From positions 9,176,001-9,240,000 of the forward strand of contig CP075496.1 of assembly GCA_021613535.1 (NCBI GenBank): DNA of 64,000 bases, given 5' to 3'. Within the stretch, counting starts at the first letter, position 1. Every line of letters begins with the position of its first letter. This document shows positions 1 through 16,753 of this stretch, piece by piece. Below the pieces are notes generated by a model that saw only the letters and a program-made list of their open reading frames with translations, ran no database searches and was not told the origin of the DNA. The DNA is from Adineta vaga. Taxonomy: Eukaryota; Rotifera. The position numbers and the translations under genes are program-made.

Positions 1-1981
1 ATTGATCAGTGATCTGATATATATGTGCCTAAAACTCTTTTCTTATTTTATTGTCAGGATTATTTCTTTTTTTGAGAAAGAAAAAGAAACAGAACGAAAG
101 ATATTTGGAGGGAAGACGCTCATAGATTTTGTTGGAATCTTGTTCTGTCACATTTTTTTCTCTTTTCTTTGCTCCTTGAGCAACTCTTTCGATACTTTCT
201 GATGCCAAGTCCGATATTTTTTCTAAGCAAGCATCGCGGTGCTTTACTAAAGAGAGATGAATAAGCCTTTGGAAAACATAAAGAAGAAGAACGCGAGAAA
301 GATAAAGTATGACATTTTTGTATGAACGTCATGAGTTTCTGTTAGACAAGCAACATAGAAGAAAATTTTTCACATGAAGTGATTCTTTTTGATGATACTA
401 TTCTTTATAGACTTGATTTTTTCTTCAATGCCATTGATATTTTAGCAACAATCTTTATAGAATAAAAATACCTAAGGTTGCGTTCGTTTTGTCTTGTTAA
501 TTATCGACATAAAATCTAAAAAAATATACATTCAGTTTTTCTCATTATATGCAGATCTTATCACTTAAAATTGATAATACTCTGGTTTTGAATGACATGA
601 TAATTATTTTTTGTCACATTTCTACAACTAATAGAATTTAATAGTAGGTTCTAATTGAAGAAAAATGAAGACTTCCGTGGAAGATTCATCTGCTTTTTAC
701 ACCATTATGATATATGTTTTAGAGTGTTGTGTTGTATAGGTTATTACAGTTTTGATATTATTCCATCTGTTAAGTTCTCACATTTACTTAGTAGAGATCG
801 ATCAAGCAATCGTTCTTTTTCTTTATGGATACAGTCATAGGCATTACATAAGGTCTAATAAAACCGATGGCAGAAAATGATTAGTTTCTTTTGACAAACT
901 CTCTTCAGTCATTCAGATTGCTGGGATTCAGTATCGATCAGATTATGATGATCGAGTAAGTCAATCGGTGAAAATAAAATGAAAGAACGAATGTACACCC
1001 GACTATTATACTGTAAAAGAAAAGAAAATCATAGTATATATGTATGCAAAGAACAAATTCTTGGTTGAATAGATACTGAAAAAAGACGGATAGTATACTA
1101 TATGCCTTAATTGAATAAAGTAATGTAAGTTTATAAAATCACTCTCTTACGCCATAGTACTACGTTTTGTTCCATAGACAGCATTGAACTATTAGTCGCA
1201 AAACTACGACATCATACGTTTTTTGTATCAGAATACCAGTTGATATTCATGTAATTCGACGAATGTTTTAAAGCATTTCAACACAAAGATACAATATAAG
1301 TGGATAGAGATACTGACTCTCTGAGATAATCATAAAATACAATATTTTAAAAGACTAGATCATTTTTTGACGATCGATAGATATGGTGATGATATATGAA
1401 AAATCTCAAAAGAAATTATTTTTTCCTGTGTTTTTTGTGGAGATAAAGAAGTTTTACATTTTGTTTGAAACAAGAATAATTCTTGATAGACGTATGAGGA
1501 TTATATTCACTATTTCAACTACTCTTTTTTTCTTTTACTTCATCGCATATCATCATGCACTTGTAATAAATACTTTATATAGTCACATTGTTTTAGGTTC
1601 TTTCAGTTACATTTCTTTTTCGCTCTTTCTTGTGTATAATCTATAGGATAGAGTTAATTTTTCTCTCATTCATGTACGATATCATACTTTCCTCAATTTT
1701 ATTTCCAAACGATTAATATGAGTAGTGTGTAAAATTCAGAAATGTTTTATTCTTATATTGTAATATTCTTCAGAAAATAATCAATCTTCTTTTCATATAC
1801 GTCTATCATCAAGATTCGATATCTTATAGAAACAAAGACGTGCGAAGAGATGAACGTTTTTTCGGAAGTTTTTCATATCTCATTAAGATCTATTATCAGT
1901 TAAAGATGAATTGTGAATAAATTAAATACTTAGATGTCTTAATTCTTTCTTATAGGTTTACTTTTAAATTGTTTAGAATAA
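1..1981. other. Intergenic, no gene seen
   Basis: This AT-rich stretch holds only short ORFs of low complexity (Phe/Ile/Ser-rich or Lys/Arg-rich) on both strands, none with a recognisable domain or a convincing splice partner. The last 100 bases are AT-rich and probably include the promoter and 5' UTR of the glycosyltransferase gene that starts at 1982. No repeat or RNA gene was recognised. Confidence 0.6.
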
Positions 1982-2941
1982 ATGAGAATCAAAATTTGTT
2001 ACGCATATACGCTAGTATTATTCTTACAATTTTTATTAATTATTCGTTTTAAAAGAAAGTATGATGCTCTTCATTTACTTGCTAATATTACAACTATTGA
2101 TACATTTTGGCATCAAAACTATGATGTATCACCAATTGTTCTTCCACGACGTGATACGCGCATGAAGTTCAATCGTAGTTTCACCATTGTAACAGCATGT
2201 GCTCGAGATGTTGCTGAATTTTTACCTCAATTTCGACGAAATATCGAAAATATTTTATCAATTTTCAAAGATTATCGTCTACTTATTGGTGAATCAGATT
2301 CTATAGATGAAACGGAAATATTTCTAAAAAAATGGTCCTTGGGAAATTCTAAATTATTACATTATACGTACGGTAATTTAACGACAACATTTTCCACACG
2401 ACGGACAGATCGAATAGCTTATTGTCGAAATCATTTGTTAACTATTGCTCGTGAAAAACAATGGATTTCTCGTGCACAATTTCTACTTGTCGTTGATATA
2501 GATGTGAACGGCAATTCTGTTCTTTCTCTTGAAAATTTTCTTACAAATTTTGATTATAAGTTAAATGGATGGGGTGCCATGACGGCTTCTCAAACAGATC
2601 GATACTATGATGTGTGGGCACTACGATCATCTGTAGTCGATTATGACTGTTGGAAAGAAGTACAACGATATTCACATGATTCAGATATTGCTTTTAAAAT
2701 TTTTGTTGATATTCATCGAAAACCAATTCCAAAAAATTATCCGCTCATACCAGTTCAATCCGCTTTCGGTGGTTTTGCCGTCTATCAAACACGTTATTTA
2801 GAAGATTGTAGATATGATTCGTCCGATGATGAACTTAATTACGGAAAATGTGAACATGTGATGTTTAATGAATGTGTTACTCGAAATGGTGGAAAGATAT
2901 TTATCAATCCAGCATTTCAGAATTCTGATGGATTATTATAG
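1982..2941 (+). CDS. Type II membrane glycosyltransferase, GT69/CAP59-like
   Basis: Single-exon gene of 319 aa. A short N-terminal hydrophobic anchor (about residues 5-22) is followed by a lumenal domain, the layout of Golgi glycosyltransferases. The domain has the order expected for the CAP59/CMT1 mannosyltransferase-type family: an ARDVAEFLP segment near residue 75, GESDSIDET near 102, RTDRIAYCRNH near 140, an acidic DIDVN motif near 170 that could bind the metal-nucleotide-sugar, then WGAMTAS, and near the C-terminus CEHVMFN and INPAF. The ATG at 1982 is the first in frame and directly precedes the membrane anchor. Family membership is judged by motif pattern only; donor sugar and acceptor are unknown. 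Two further type II putative transferases lie at 15.5 and 18.5 kb but are not obvious paralogues. Confidence 0.6.
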   Translation: MRIKICYAYTLVLFLQFLLIIRFKRKYDALHLLANITTIDTFWHQNYDVSPIVLPRRDTRMKFNRSFTIVTACARDVAEFLPQFRRNIENILSIFKDYRLLIGESDSIDETEIFLKKWSLGNSKLLHYTYGNLTTTFSTRRTDRIAYCRNHLLTIAREKQWISRAQFLLVVDIDVNGNSVLSLENFLTNFDYKLNGWGAMTASQTDRYYDVWALRSSVVDYDCWKEVQRYSHDSDIAFKIFVDIHRKPIPKNYPLIPVQSAFGGFAVYQTRYLEDCRYDSSDDELNYGKCEHVMFNECVTRNGGKIFINPAFQNSDGLL

Positions 2942-3276
2942 TGTTTAATTAAGAGTAATATATACAAAATGTGTTTTCAAGTAAATAGCAAATAACCTTG
3001 AAAAGAAAAAGTTTGGTGTATTTACATCTCATTTGTGTCGTCTGTAAAAAAATTGAACTTTGCATTTTGGAAATGATGTTTGCATATCGTTTTACTAAAA
3101 ATAGTTTATATGATACTGGATGAAATGAATACTTATTTTATAGAATTATTTTTCGATATCGGTAATATACTACAGACAAAAAGTCTGTATACAATCACGA
3201 TCAGCGAAGAAGTGAAGGAAAAAATGATTTGAATTTTGTGTCCATATCTCTTTAGGAGGATCTCATACATTTACCG
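2942..3276. other. Convergent 3' spacer
   Basis: This AT-rich spacer lies between the stop codon of the plus-strand glycosyltransferase and the stop codon of the minus-strand sialidase-like gene, so both transcripts should end here. Nothing else is recognisable. Confidence 0.5.
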
Positions 3277-4487
3277 TTATTGTTTGATAAAATCACGATA
3301 ATTACGTAAAACTTTGTAGGTAATACGATTTGAATTATGAAATGAATTATGAAATGAATTAGCTCCACGATAAGCAGTACGGATTAAATAAATAATATTA
3401 GAACCACAATCACATTGCCAATCAATACAACTAGCATTTTGTGTTGATGTCGACAATGCATCGAATTGCCAATCAACATATTGAAATCCAGTATAGCGAA
3501 GACTATCGTTCGCAGTTAGACCAGTATCATCATACAGAAGGCGATCAATAGCAATATGCCAATCACTGAAATTCATCAAATCTTTCGTGTAAGCTAAACT
3601 TAATATATTACGTTGATTAGGATCAGTATATGAAGTAACTGGATTACATAATGTTAAATATGTACGAGTAATAGGATCATATCGAATAGTGAATTTACTC
3701 ATACCACCAGGAAATGAAATTATTGAACGAAATAATAACGTGTTTGATGTAAGATTTAATTCTAAGATGATAGCAAGATTAGCTAAAGGAATAGAATTGA
3801 ATCGTAATACATCCAACACACGACCGATTGCTGTGATGATAATAAAGTGGCTGTGGATAATATTACAACGCTACCTTCTAAAAATCCAGGTGCAGTTAAA
3901 TTCGGATAGAATGATGGCAACCATGAATGATTGAATGGTAAGGGTGGAGTTAATTGCCAATGTTTTAGAGACATTAAAGGATCATCATTTGTCGTTCTGT
4001 TGTCTAATGGTAATGCTGAAAGATTACAACTGATAATGGCTGCTTGAAATTCGCCAGGCCAAATACCTGGCACTGTGCGATGTTCTATAGAACGATGTAT
4101 AATGATACTACTCTGATGTTCACCATCAATGCCAATCGCATAAACAATATTATTGTATACCGTTAATGTGGTGAAATAACTATGAAGAATATACGACAGA
4201 AATTTCCACGAATTTCCGTCGTCATCACTACTGTATACGGATACATTTTTAATTTGCGGTCGATATTCTTTTCCGAAAAAGTCATGACTTGCCAATAAAC
4301 GACCAGATGATAAACGAATTAACGAGGGTGAACCAAGGAAAATCTTAGACATCTCATCTTGATAAGCTACTTCGTTTAGTTCCAAAGTAGAATCTTCTAT
4401 CTGTCTACGTAAAGTTATCGACGAACTACTTACTAAAAAAATAAGTGTAGTTATTGCACGTAATGATGATAGTGTCGATGCATACAT
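3277..4487 (-). pseudogene. Secreted sialidase/BNR-repeat-like protein, one frameshift
   Basis: Read on minus from 4487, the protein starts with a signal-peptide-like hydrophobic stretch (residues about 8-24). It then has a segment rich in sialidase features: GSPSLIRLSSGRLLASHDFF, and an Asp-box-like SSDDDGNSWKF (S-x-D-x-G-x-x-W). The second half is in another frame and includes RFNSIPLANLAII, FPGGMSKFTIRYDP, DDTGLTANDSLRYTGFQYVD and a final IYLIRTAYRGANSFHNS. The two frames overlap around 3840-3875; the first-frame sequence after GSVVIL becomes poor just where the second frame becomes good. The whole span is 1,211 nt, one short of a multiple of three, so a single lost base explains it. No usable splice sites exist there. 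A duplicated 12-bp unit (SFHN twice) sits near 3340-3360. It would encode about 403 aa if intact. A glycan-cleaving role is inferred only from the fold-type motifs. Confidence 0.6.
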
Positions 4488-5118
4488 ATTACAGATACTT
4501 ATCGATCGAATAATGGGTGCAGTAATAGACTATCAATGCTCTCTGATGGGAACAATACTGTTGAATGAAACTATAAGATCATATGCACATGTTTCATACA
4601 GAATTTTAAAAAAAGATAAGAAAGACAACAACACTAGGTATGGTGAGAGCCATAGACAAGGTTTAAAAAGTGAAACAATGAAATGAATGGAACTGCAAAA
4701 TGATTTGTCATGGTTCATAGCTGTTATTTATTATATCTATCGATAAAGTAGAGTGAAAAAGTAAGAAATTGAATCGATCGACTGGTCACTATTGAAAGTT
4801 TTCATAATTATTCAAATCCATCCATTCTATTTTCATAGAAATTAAAATAATAAATGTAAAGACAGATGTTCCGTATTCTTTCATTACAATATATCGTGAT
4901 CATCGGATACAATCAATTCATCAATCCTCCTAAAATTTTTATTACAGGTTTATCAACAGACAAACAGAGAGAGAGAAAGATTACTATTTTCAATTTAACT
5001 TCATATTATTTCATCAAGATAAGGAATGAAATGAAGTAAGGAGAGATAATAAGTAATACTCTCGACGTTTTTACCATAAAGAAAAAACATGCATTTACCC
5101 GAATGTTATATCTTTTAG
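4488..5118. other. Divergent intergenic region
   Basis: This spacer lies between the start of the minus-strand sialidase-like gene and the start of the plus-strand 2-hydroxyacid oxidase gene, so it presumably carries both promoters. It is AT-rich with short purine runs (an AGAGAGAGAAAGA tract near 4970). A 61-aa minus ORF inside is hydrophobic low-complexity sequence and is not supported. Confidence 0.5.
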
Positions 5119-6312
5119 ATGGAAACACAAACTACAATCATGAAAAAGACGCAACGAGCACTTTTAAATATTGAAGATTATCATCAACGAGCAAAAGACA
5201 AATTATCTCCTATGATTTATGATTTTTACAGTACAGGTGCAGATGATCAATTAACATTAATCGATAATGTACATGCTTTTCGTCGAATAAAACTACGTCC
5301 AAAAGTACTCATTGATGTTTCATCACATTCAATGAAAGATTCTATAAATTGTCAAACACGACTTTTGAATTCCATGGTGACAAGTTCATTTCCATGTATC
5401 ATTGCTCCAACAGCTTTACATCGATTAGCAAATGATGAACATGGAGAATTAGCAACGGTTCGAGCAGCTGTTGCTTGTTCGACAATTATGTGTGTTAGTA
5501 CAACTGCTTCTGTAAGCATGGAACGTATTTCTGATGAACATCGTCAACAAATCAAACTGAATTATCCTCAAAGTACTTCTCAACTATGGTTTCAACTGTA
5601 TGTATTAAAAAATCGCACAAGTACACAAAGATTAATTCAACGTGCTGAACAATGCAATTATAAAGCTTTAATAATTACAGTTGATCATTGTGAACAAGGT
5701 AATAGAGAATGTTATATTCATAATAATTTTACTTTACCAAATGGAATTCAAGCTGAAAATCTGATGGATGATGATTCTGATAATAATGAATTTGGTAAAA
5801 CATATCGAAGTGATATACCGATTGATCCAGCACTATCATGGAACGATATTGATTGGATACGATCGATTACAACATTACCTCTTATTATTAAAGGTATTAT
5901 TCATCCAGATGATGCTCGGGAAGCAATTCGACATGGCGTACAGGGTATTGTTGTTTCGAATCATGGTGGTCGACAATTAGATACGTGTCAAGGAACAATT
6001 GATGCTTTAAGAGATATTATGATTGCTCTTGAAAGTGAGAAATATCAAATGGATATTTATATTGATGGTGGCATTCGACGAGGTACCGATATCTTAAAAG
6101 CATTAGCACTAGGTGCAAAAGCAGTACTAGTTGGACGACCAATATTATGGGGTTTAGCCGTGAATGGGACGCAAGGTGTACAAAATGTATTAGATATATT
6201 AAAGAAAGAATTTCGATTAGCCATGATGTTATGTGGCTGTCGAACAATTGAAGATATTAGAAAAAACAATCTATTAGTATTAGATAATAGTTATAATCGA
6301 TCAAAGTTGTAA
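5119..6312 (+). CDS. HAO1-like: Peroxisomal FMN-dependent 2-hydroxyacid oxidase (HAO/lactate oxidase family)
   Basis: Intact single-exon gene of 397 aa; family members are usually about 355-370 aa. These enzymes oxidise glycolate, lactate or longer 2-hydroxyacids to 2-oxoacids with FMN and oxygen, giving H2O2. Family marks run the full length: YDFYSTGADDQLT near residue 34, the IAPTALHRLANDEHGELA FMN-site segment, WFQLYV, then IIKGIIHPDDA with the FMN lysine at K258, SNHGGRQLD with catalytic His282 and Arg285, and DGGIRRGTDILKALALGA with VGRPILWGL for the FMN phosphate. The protein ends exactly in Ser-Lys-Leu, a canonical PTS1 signal, so peroxisomal import is expected. An acidic loop (MDDDSDNNEFG) before the lysine accounts for some extra length. 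ATG at 5119 is chosen because the homologous N-terminus starts soon after; a second ATG lies 7 codons in. Confidence 0.93.
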   Translation: METQTTIMKKTQRALLNIEDYHQRAKDKLSPMIYDFYSTGADDQLTLIDNVHAFRRIKLRPKVLIDVSSHSMKDSINCQTRLLNSMVTSSFPCIIAPTALHRLANDEHGELATVRAAVACSTIMCVSTTASVSMERISDEHRQQIKLNYPQSTSQLWFQLYVLKNRTSTQRLIQRAEQCNYKALIITVDHCEQGNRECYIHNNFTLPNGIQAENLMDDDSDNNEFGKTYRSDIPIDPALSWNDIDWIRSITTLPLIIKGIIHPDDAREAIRHGVQGIVVSNHGGRQLDTCQGTIDALRDIMIALESEKYQMDIYIDGGIRRGTDILKALALGAKAVLVGRPILWGLAVNGTQGVQNVLDILKKEFRLAMMLCGCRTIEDIRKNNLLVLDNSYNRSKL

Positions 6313-6485
6313 AATATCATATAGTCATATGATATTATTTGTCTTTCTGTTAATCTTATGAAATGTTCTTTCATTTACATATAACACGGGAACAAACATA
6401 TAATGAAAAAGAGATAAGAATAAAAAACAATATTTATCGCATTCGAAAGTGTTTATTTGAATAAGTAACTTATTTTTGACGAAGT

Positions 6486-8153
6486 ATGCATCGTAACGAT
6501 CGATATTTAGCGACGGATCACAAAAATAATGAGCGATCTAAACGATCTAGACGGTGCTGTATACCATCCATTTGCATCACACTATGCTATTTATTTTCTT
6601 CTATAATTATTTTATATCTATTATTAATATATCTTACTTTTCATCTACACAAATCATCCACAATCGAAACTACTATCACCCTGAAGATGACCACAATACC
6701 GGAGACGACTACCATACCAATAAGTACTACCATACCGATATCTACTACAGTACCGGAGACGACTACCATACCGTTATCCACTACAGTACCGATAAGCACC
6801 ACGATACCAGTGACGACTACCATACCAATAAGTACTACCATACCGATATCTACTACAGTACCGGAGACGACTACCATACCGTTATCCACTACAGTACCGA
6901 TAAGCACCACGATACCAGAGACGACTACCATACCAATAAGTACTTCAATACCAGGGACGATTATAATACCGCTGAATACAGATTTGATCAAACATCAGCA
7001 AGTTCGTAAGTTTTAAAAGATATTTCATTAAAATTAAAAGTTTATTCAAGCCACTAATAGTTGATGAAATGATTATCAGGATGTGTTACTTATTCACCTT
7101 TATCACTAATAATAAATGAGAAAACAATTCTTTTTAGGATGGATGAATGTGATTAATATGAAGTATCCACGACATGGACATTCAGCATCGCTTTTAAAAA
7201 ATGGAAATGTATTGGTCACTGGTGGACTTGACAATGGCTATTCTGTGAGTAGCAGTGAATTATATGATCTATCCACGAACTCTTGGAAAGTTACAAGCAA
7301 CATGCATTTTGAACGATGTAGTCATACAATGTCTCTATTAACAGATGGGAATATATTAGTAACAGGCGGTTTTAGTTTGTATGATGCTTATTTGGATAGT
7401 GTTGAACTATTCAATCCATCAACAGAAACCTGGACAGTGCTTGGTAGTATGAGTTTTCCTCGATATCGTCATACAGCATCTATATTAAATGATGGAAGAG
7501 TATTGATCGTTGGTGGATGGAGTGGTTTTCAAGAATTAGATACTGTAGAATTATATGATCCAAGTAACCAAAGCTGGACACTCACTAGCAGCTTGAGATA
7601 TCGACGACAAGCGCATACAGCAACTGTTTTACACGATGGACAAGTTTTAATTGTTGGTGGTTATACTCAATCTATGGAGATAGAGTATGCCGAATTGTAT
7701 GATCCGTTAACAGAAACTTGGACAATAACGAATGACATGAATGTTTCACGAAGTGGTCATACTGCATCTATATTAATCAATGGTAATGTATTAGTTGTTG
7801 GTGGATTTGATGGTATGAATGAACTAAATAGTGTTGAACTATACGATACATCAAGTAAAACTTGGACCATTACAGGTTATATGAATAGTAAACGGTCTGA
7901 ACATACTGCCTCGTTATTAACAAATGGCAAAGTGCTAGTTACTGGTGGATGGGATGGTACAACTGAATTACGAACTGTTGAAATGTATGATCCATTAACA
8001 GAAACTTGGGAAAATATGGATAGTATGACTGATACGCGGAAACAACATGCAGCATCCGTATTAACAAATGGAGCAATTTTAATTACAGGAGGAGCGAGTC
8101 AGAATATAGTTCTTGATAGTGTTGAACTATATGATGAAATAATAATTTCATAA
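6486..8153 (+). CDS. Membrane-anchored Thr-rich stalk protein with seven kelch repeats
   Basis: Two exons, 6486-7005 and 7138-8153, joined through a 132-bp GTAAG...TTTTTAG intron; removal keeps the frame (phase 1, giving an Arg codon) and yields 511 aa. A basic, Arg/Lys-rich N-terminus of about 32 residues is followed by a membrane segment (about residues 33-55), then a Thr/Pro/Ile-rich stalk of TTIP/TTVP units coded by 108-bp tandem repeats. The second exon gives seven repeats of about 48 aa of the form HTASLL-NGKVLVTGG ... ELYDP-TETW, which suits a seven-bladed kelch propeller. Likely a type II surface protein with an O-glycosylated stalk and extracellular propeller. These kelch units resemble bacterial ones more than KLHL-type units, so horizontal origin is possible (inference). 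Ligand unknown. Confidence 0.82.
6704..6946 (+). repeat. 108-bp coding tandem repeat (Thr-rich stalk)
   Basis: Copies start at about 6704, 6812 and 6920, exactly 108 bp (36 codons) apart. The first two copies are almost identical over their whole length; the third is partial. Each contains smaller degenerate 15-18 bp TTIP/TTVP units. The period is a multiple of three, so unit gain or loss keeps the frame. The repetition also leaves the other frames open, which explains the long ORFs overlapping this gene on both strands. Confidence 0.9.
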
Positions 8154-8993
8154 TGTCATAATATGTGAGTATTTTTTATCAATAAAGATCATTTTATTCT
8201 ATCGCTAAGAGATGTTTATATAAGTTGTTTATTTTGCGAACGCGTTCGTTTTTGTTTCTACTTTATATTGACAAACTGTTTATTTTACCACAAATAAAAG
8301 TATATATAGGGATGCAACAATTCCAATTCTAAAATTGATCGGAATTGGTTAGAATTGGAATTGAGATTGAATGGAATTGGAAATGGTGCATCCCTAATTC
8401 GGATATTGTTGTTACAAACTTCGATTCCAACAGTATAACTGTTCTTCTTAACAGTGGTCAATCTATATTTCGTCTTCAAAATACTAATACTACTTAGTGG
8501 CAATTCACATCCAACTACAACCGCTGTTGTTAATAATGATAGTAAACCTGATATTATATCGTCTCATATTACAATTCAAATAACGTTGGTATATTCTTAC
8601 AATGTTATAATTTATTTTTAAAACATAACTTACAATAAAAACTATTCATATTCTAAAAAAAAATATTTCTTGATAAACACATATTATTCGATGAAATCTT
8701 TTGCCATGTAATATCAGTTACTCGCTCTATAAACAGTTTATGTATAAAAGCTCATATGTATTCTTCTATCGAACACCTTCATGAAAGAGAGTCATCTACC
8801 GACGTTAGCTACTGAGTGGTTAGCAGTATGAGTCAAAAAAAAACATTTTTTCATATTCTTACGAAATATTTTTTCATATGCGTCATGGGATTTTTTTGCC
8901 AAACCTCCAACGCAGAGGCAAAACTACTGTGGTATAAAAACATGTATTTTATCGTCATTCTTTTTTTTCTTAAATATTGAAAGAAGAAGTGAG
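8154..8993. other. Intergenic, between kelch gene and RPB1
   Basis: This spacer holds the 3' end of the kelch gene, a 90-bp hairpin repeat at 8307-8396, and about 600 bp of AT-rich sequence that should contain the RPB1 promoter. No TATA box or other motif can be assigned with confidence. No ORF here is supported. Confidence 0.5.
8307..8396. repeat. 90-bp foldback element, MITE-like
   Basis: The left end TAGGGATGCAACAATTCCAA and the right end, read on the other strand, TAGGGATGCACCATTTCCAA, are inverted copies over about 20 bases, giving terminal inverted repeats. The centre is built from AATTGG/CCAATT units. The two arms could fold into one hairpin. No clear target-site duplication is visible in the flanks (…AGTATA left, ATTCGG… right). 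Most likely a miniature non-autonomous DNA transposon; the superfamily cannot be told. Confidence 0.5.
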
Positions 8994-14685
<5,692 letters not shown>

Positions 14686-15513
14686 ACCAATGGTTTCTTT
14701 TTTTTATTGTACATTTTTTTATACTTTCAGTAGAGTGAATTCATTATTATCAATCATTCTAAAATAAAAATAGAAAATATACGGTTAACATGAACGTTTC
14801 ATAACTCTATCAGATGGAGATATCACCACTCACTTATATTTCTCAATAAGTACACTCTGTATAGCTATATATTCATTCGTAAATCAGTTTTTCTAGATTT
14901 TTACAAGCTTCGAAGGAGTTAAATAGTTTTTTCTTTGAAAGAGAATAAATAATTGCACCAGATCATATAAAACCAAAATTTTAATATGGGGACATTCACT
15001 TATTTGAAAAATGGATCCCAGTTACTTTTCAGGCACAATGATGATGGTTGAGGATAAATCATCTATACAGTCATTATTGAATTATAGTTTATTCTACTTA
15101 TTGATATTTTATGATTCGCATCTTGACTACCATTGCTATGATACTTGTAATTCTTCGCCATTATTGAAATTTTATAACGTGATGAAAGTGATTTATGTTC
15201 AAAACGAAATCGATGTTGTATAATCATTTGAATCGAGTTTTTCACATATTTATTGTTTTCAGGATGAGATGATAGAAAAAGGACATCTCGCGTGCTTTTA
15301 GTAAATAATTGAAATTGTTCTTACAGTGTAGTAACATTGACAAACAAACGTTGCGATTATAGAATTTGTAAACATGTGGTTGCCATCACCATGCTTTCTT
15401 TCTGTTTTCGATTAAAAAATATGCTTCGTTCTGATCATAGTATAGTGAAAAACCATTCGTATGTTTGTCATTTATTCTTTTCTGGATCATACAGATTGTA
15501 AAGTAAATTAGTT
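14686..15513. other. Intergenic, no gene seen
   Basis: Holds the 3' end of RPB1 and the upstream region of the gene at 15514. Two opposite ORFs of 60-70 aa overlap at 15011-15245; neither has a domain or splice support and they look like chance ORFs. Confidence 0.5.
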
Positions 15514-16398
15514 ATGCTAATTAAACGATGTATTATCTATTTTTTTGGAATAATATGTACTTTAATGATTACTATAGTTTTATTAAATATTTCTGTTTCA
15601 ATCATTAATCAACTGGTTGAAAACAAAAATCATAATTGGTTTGATTTTACTCGACTCCGTCCTATTTTCAATCATAGTGTGAACACTGCAACACCAAGGT
15701 TATGTGTTATTACACGTATATATGGTCCACAAGTTCAATATTTACCTATTTTCGCACTCTCATTATATCAGTCGGGTCTTGAAAATGATCGTATATTTGT
15801 AATAAATACGGATAATCGTACTGATATTCAACTTCTCAATCAAACAATCCGTTTTATCAATGAATTAGTTGCTCGCTCAAATTATGTTACTTTTTTGAAT
15901 TTCAATGTTCATTCAGTTGCCAATGATTATGGTTATCAATTGACAGACCGTGTACTCAAATATATTTATGATAATTCTATACCTTATGCATCTGCTTGTC
16001 AATATATTATGTTTACTAACGGTGATAATTATTATAGTCGATATTTTGGCAGTAAAATTATTCCACATATGAAAGCTGGTTATGATATCATTGCTTGGGG
16101 ATTTGTCTCACATCATTCCTGGCCGGAATTTCAAGAGATAACCGTCAATAAACATCGAAACATACCACAGATCTTTGATGATGGTAGTAATAAGTGTATC
16201 AATGTCAGAATCAACACTTCTCGAGCTGACTTAGGTACTGTTACTTATCGATTAACGTTTTTGAAACGGCATAAGCTGTATTTTCGTACTTCTGATGGAA
16301 CTTATAATTTCAAATCAGATGGACTATTTATTCAAAGAGCAGCAAAATTGACTAATCTATCTGTTCTACTTAGGCAAACTCTGTTTATGCATCAATAG
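15514..16398 (+). CDS. Type II membrane protein, glycosyltransferase-like, function unknown
   Basis: Single-exon ORF of 294 aa. Residues about 8-28 form an N-terminal hydrophobic anchor, followed by a lumenal domain with several N-glycosylation sequons (NRT, NQT, NTS, NLS). The domain starts PRLCVITRIYGPQVQYLP and later has YIMFTNGDNYYSRYF, an alternation like that of GT-A transferases where an acidic pair after a hydrophobic strand binds metal and nucleotide sugar. It ends with a predicted strand/helix region GTYNFKSDGLFIQRA. I do not recognise a named family. The layout and the nearby GT25-like gene at 18.5 kb make a Golgi glycosyltransferase the best guess. The codon use and open frame over 295 codons support a real gene. 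Confidence 0.5.
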   Translation: MLIKRCIIYFFGIICTLMITIVLLNISVSIINQLVENKNHNWFDFTRLRPIFNHSVNTATPRLCVITRIYGPQVQYLPIFALSLYQSGLENDRIFVINTDNRTDIQLLNQTIRFINELVARSNYVTFLNFNVHSVANDYGYQLTDRVLKYIYDNSIPYASACQYIMFTNGDNYYSRYFGSKIIPHMKAGYDIIAWGFVSHHSWPEFQEITVNKHRNIPQIFDDGSNKCINVRINTSRADLGTVTYRLTFLKRHKLYFRTSDGTYNFKSDGLFIQRAAKLTNLSVLLRQTLFMHQ

Positions 16399-16753
16399 CA
16401 AATGTATTTTGATTAAATAATCGACATTTGCAACTGCATTTGAGATACTCAAAAGCGATCCAACAATTATTTCATATTTCGAATTATGATTGAAAGAGAA
16501 ATTAAGACTAATCTCAAAATCAATATAAATTGTAATAATCAATTCGTGAAAATCGAATATTATAAACATAATTTTAGCATTGACAATAATTCCAAGTGTT
16601 ATATAACAAAGCAAAGTTTACTTTGATTTCCTGCACGATCAATTGATAGTATGAATTATATACATAGATGAAATCTAAATATCTAATCGCAAAAATAACT
16701 ACTTTACAGATTAACTAACACTTCAATTCATTCATTAAAATTTTGATAAAACT

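Noticed and set aside
120-332. 70-aa minus ORF near the window start
   Set aside because: Arg/Lys/Ser-rich low-complexity sequence with no domain or partner exon.
6554-7009. Long ORFs overlapping the Thr-rich stalk (plus 151 aa; minus 116 aa at 6641-6991)
   Set aside because: They arise because the 108-bp repeat keeps all frames open; only the frame with a start, membrane anchor and in-frame splice to the kelch exon is supported.
8810-8850. Possible tRNA-like stretch (GAGTGGTTAGCAGTATGAGTC)
   Set aside because: No matching acceptor stem or B-box consensus downstream; I found no convincing tRNA in the window by eye.
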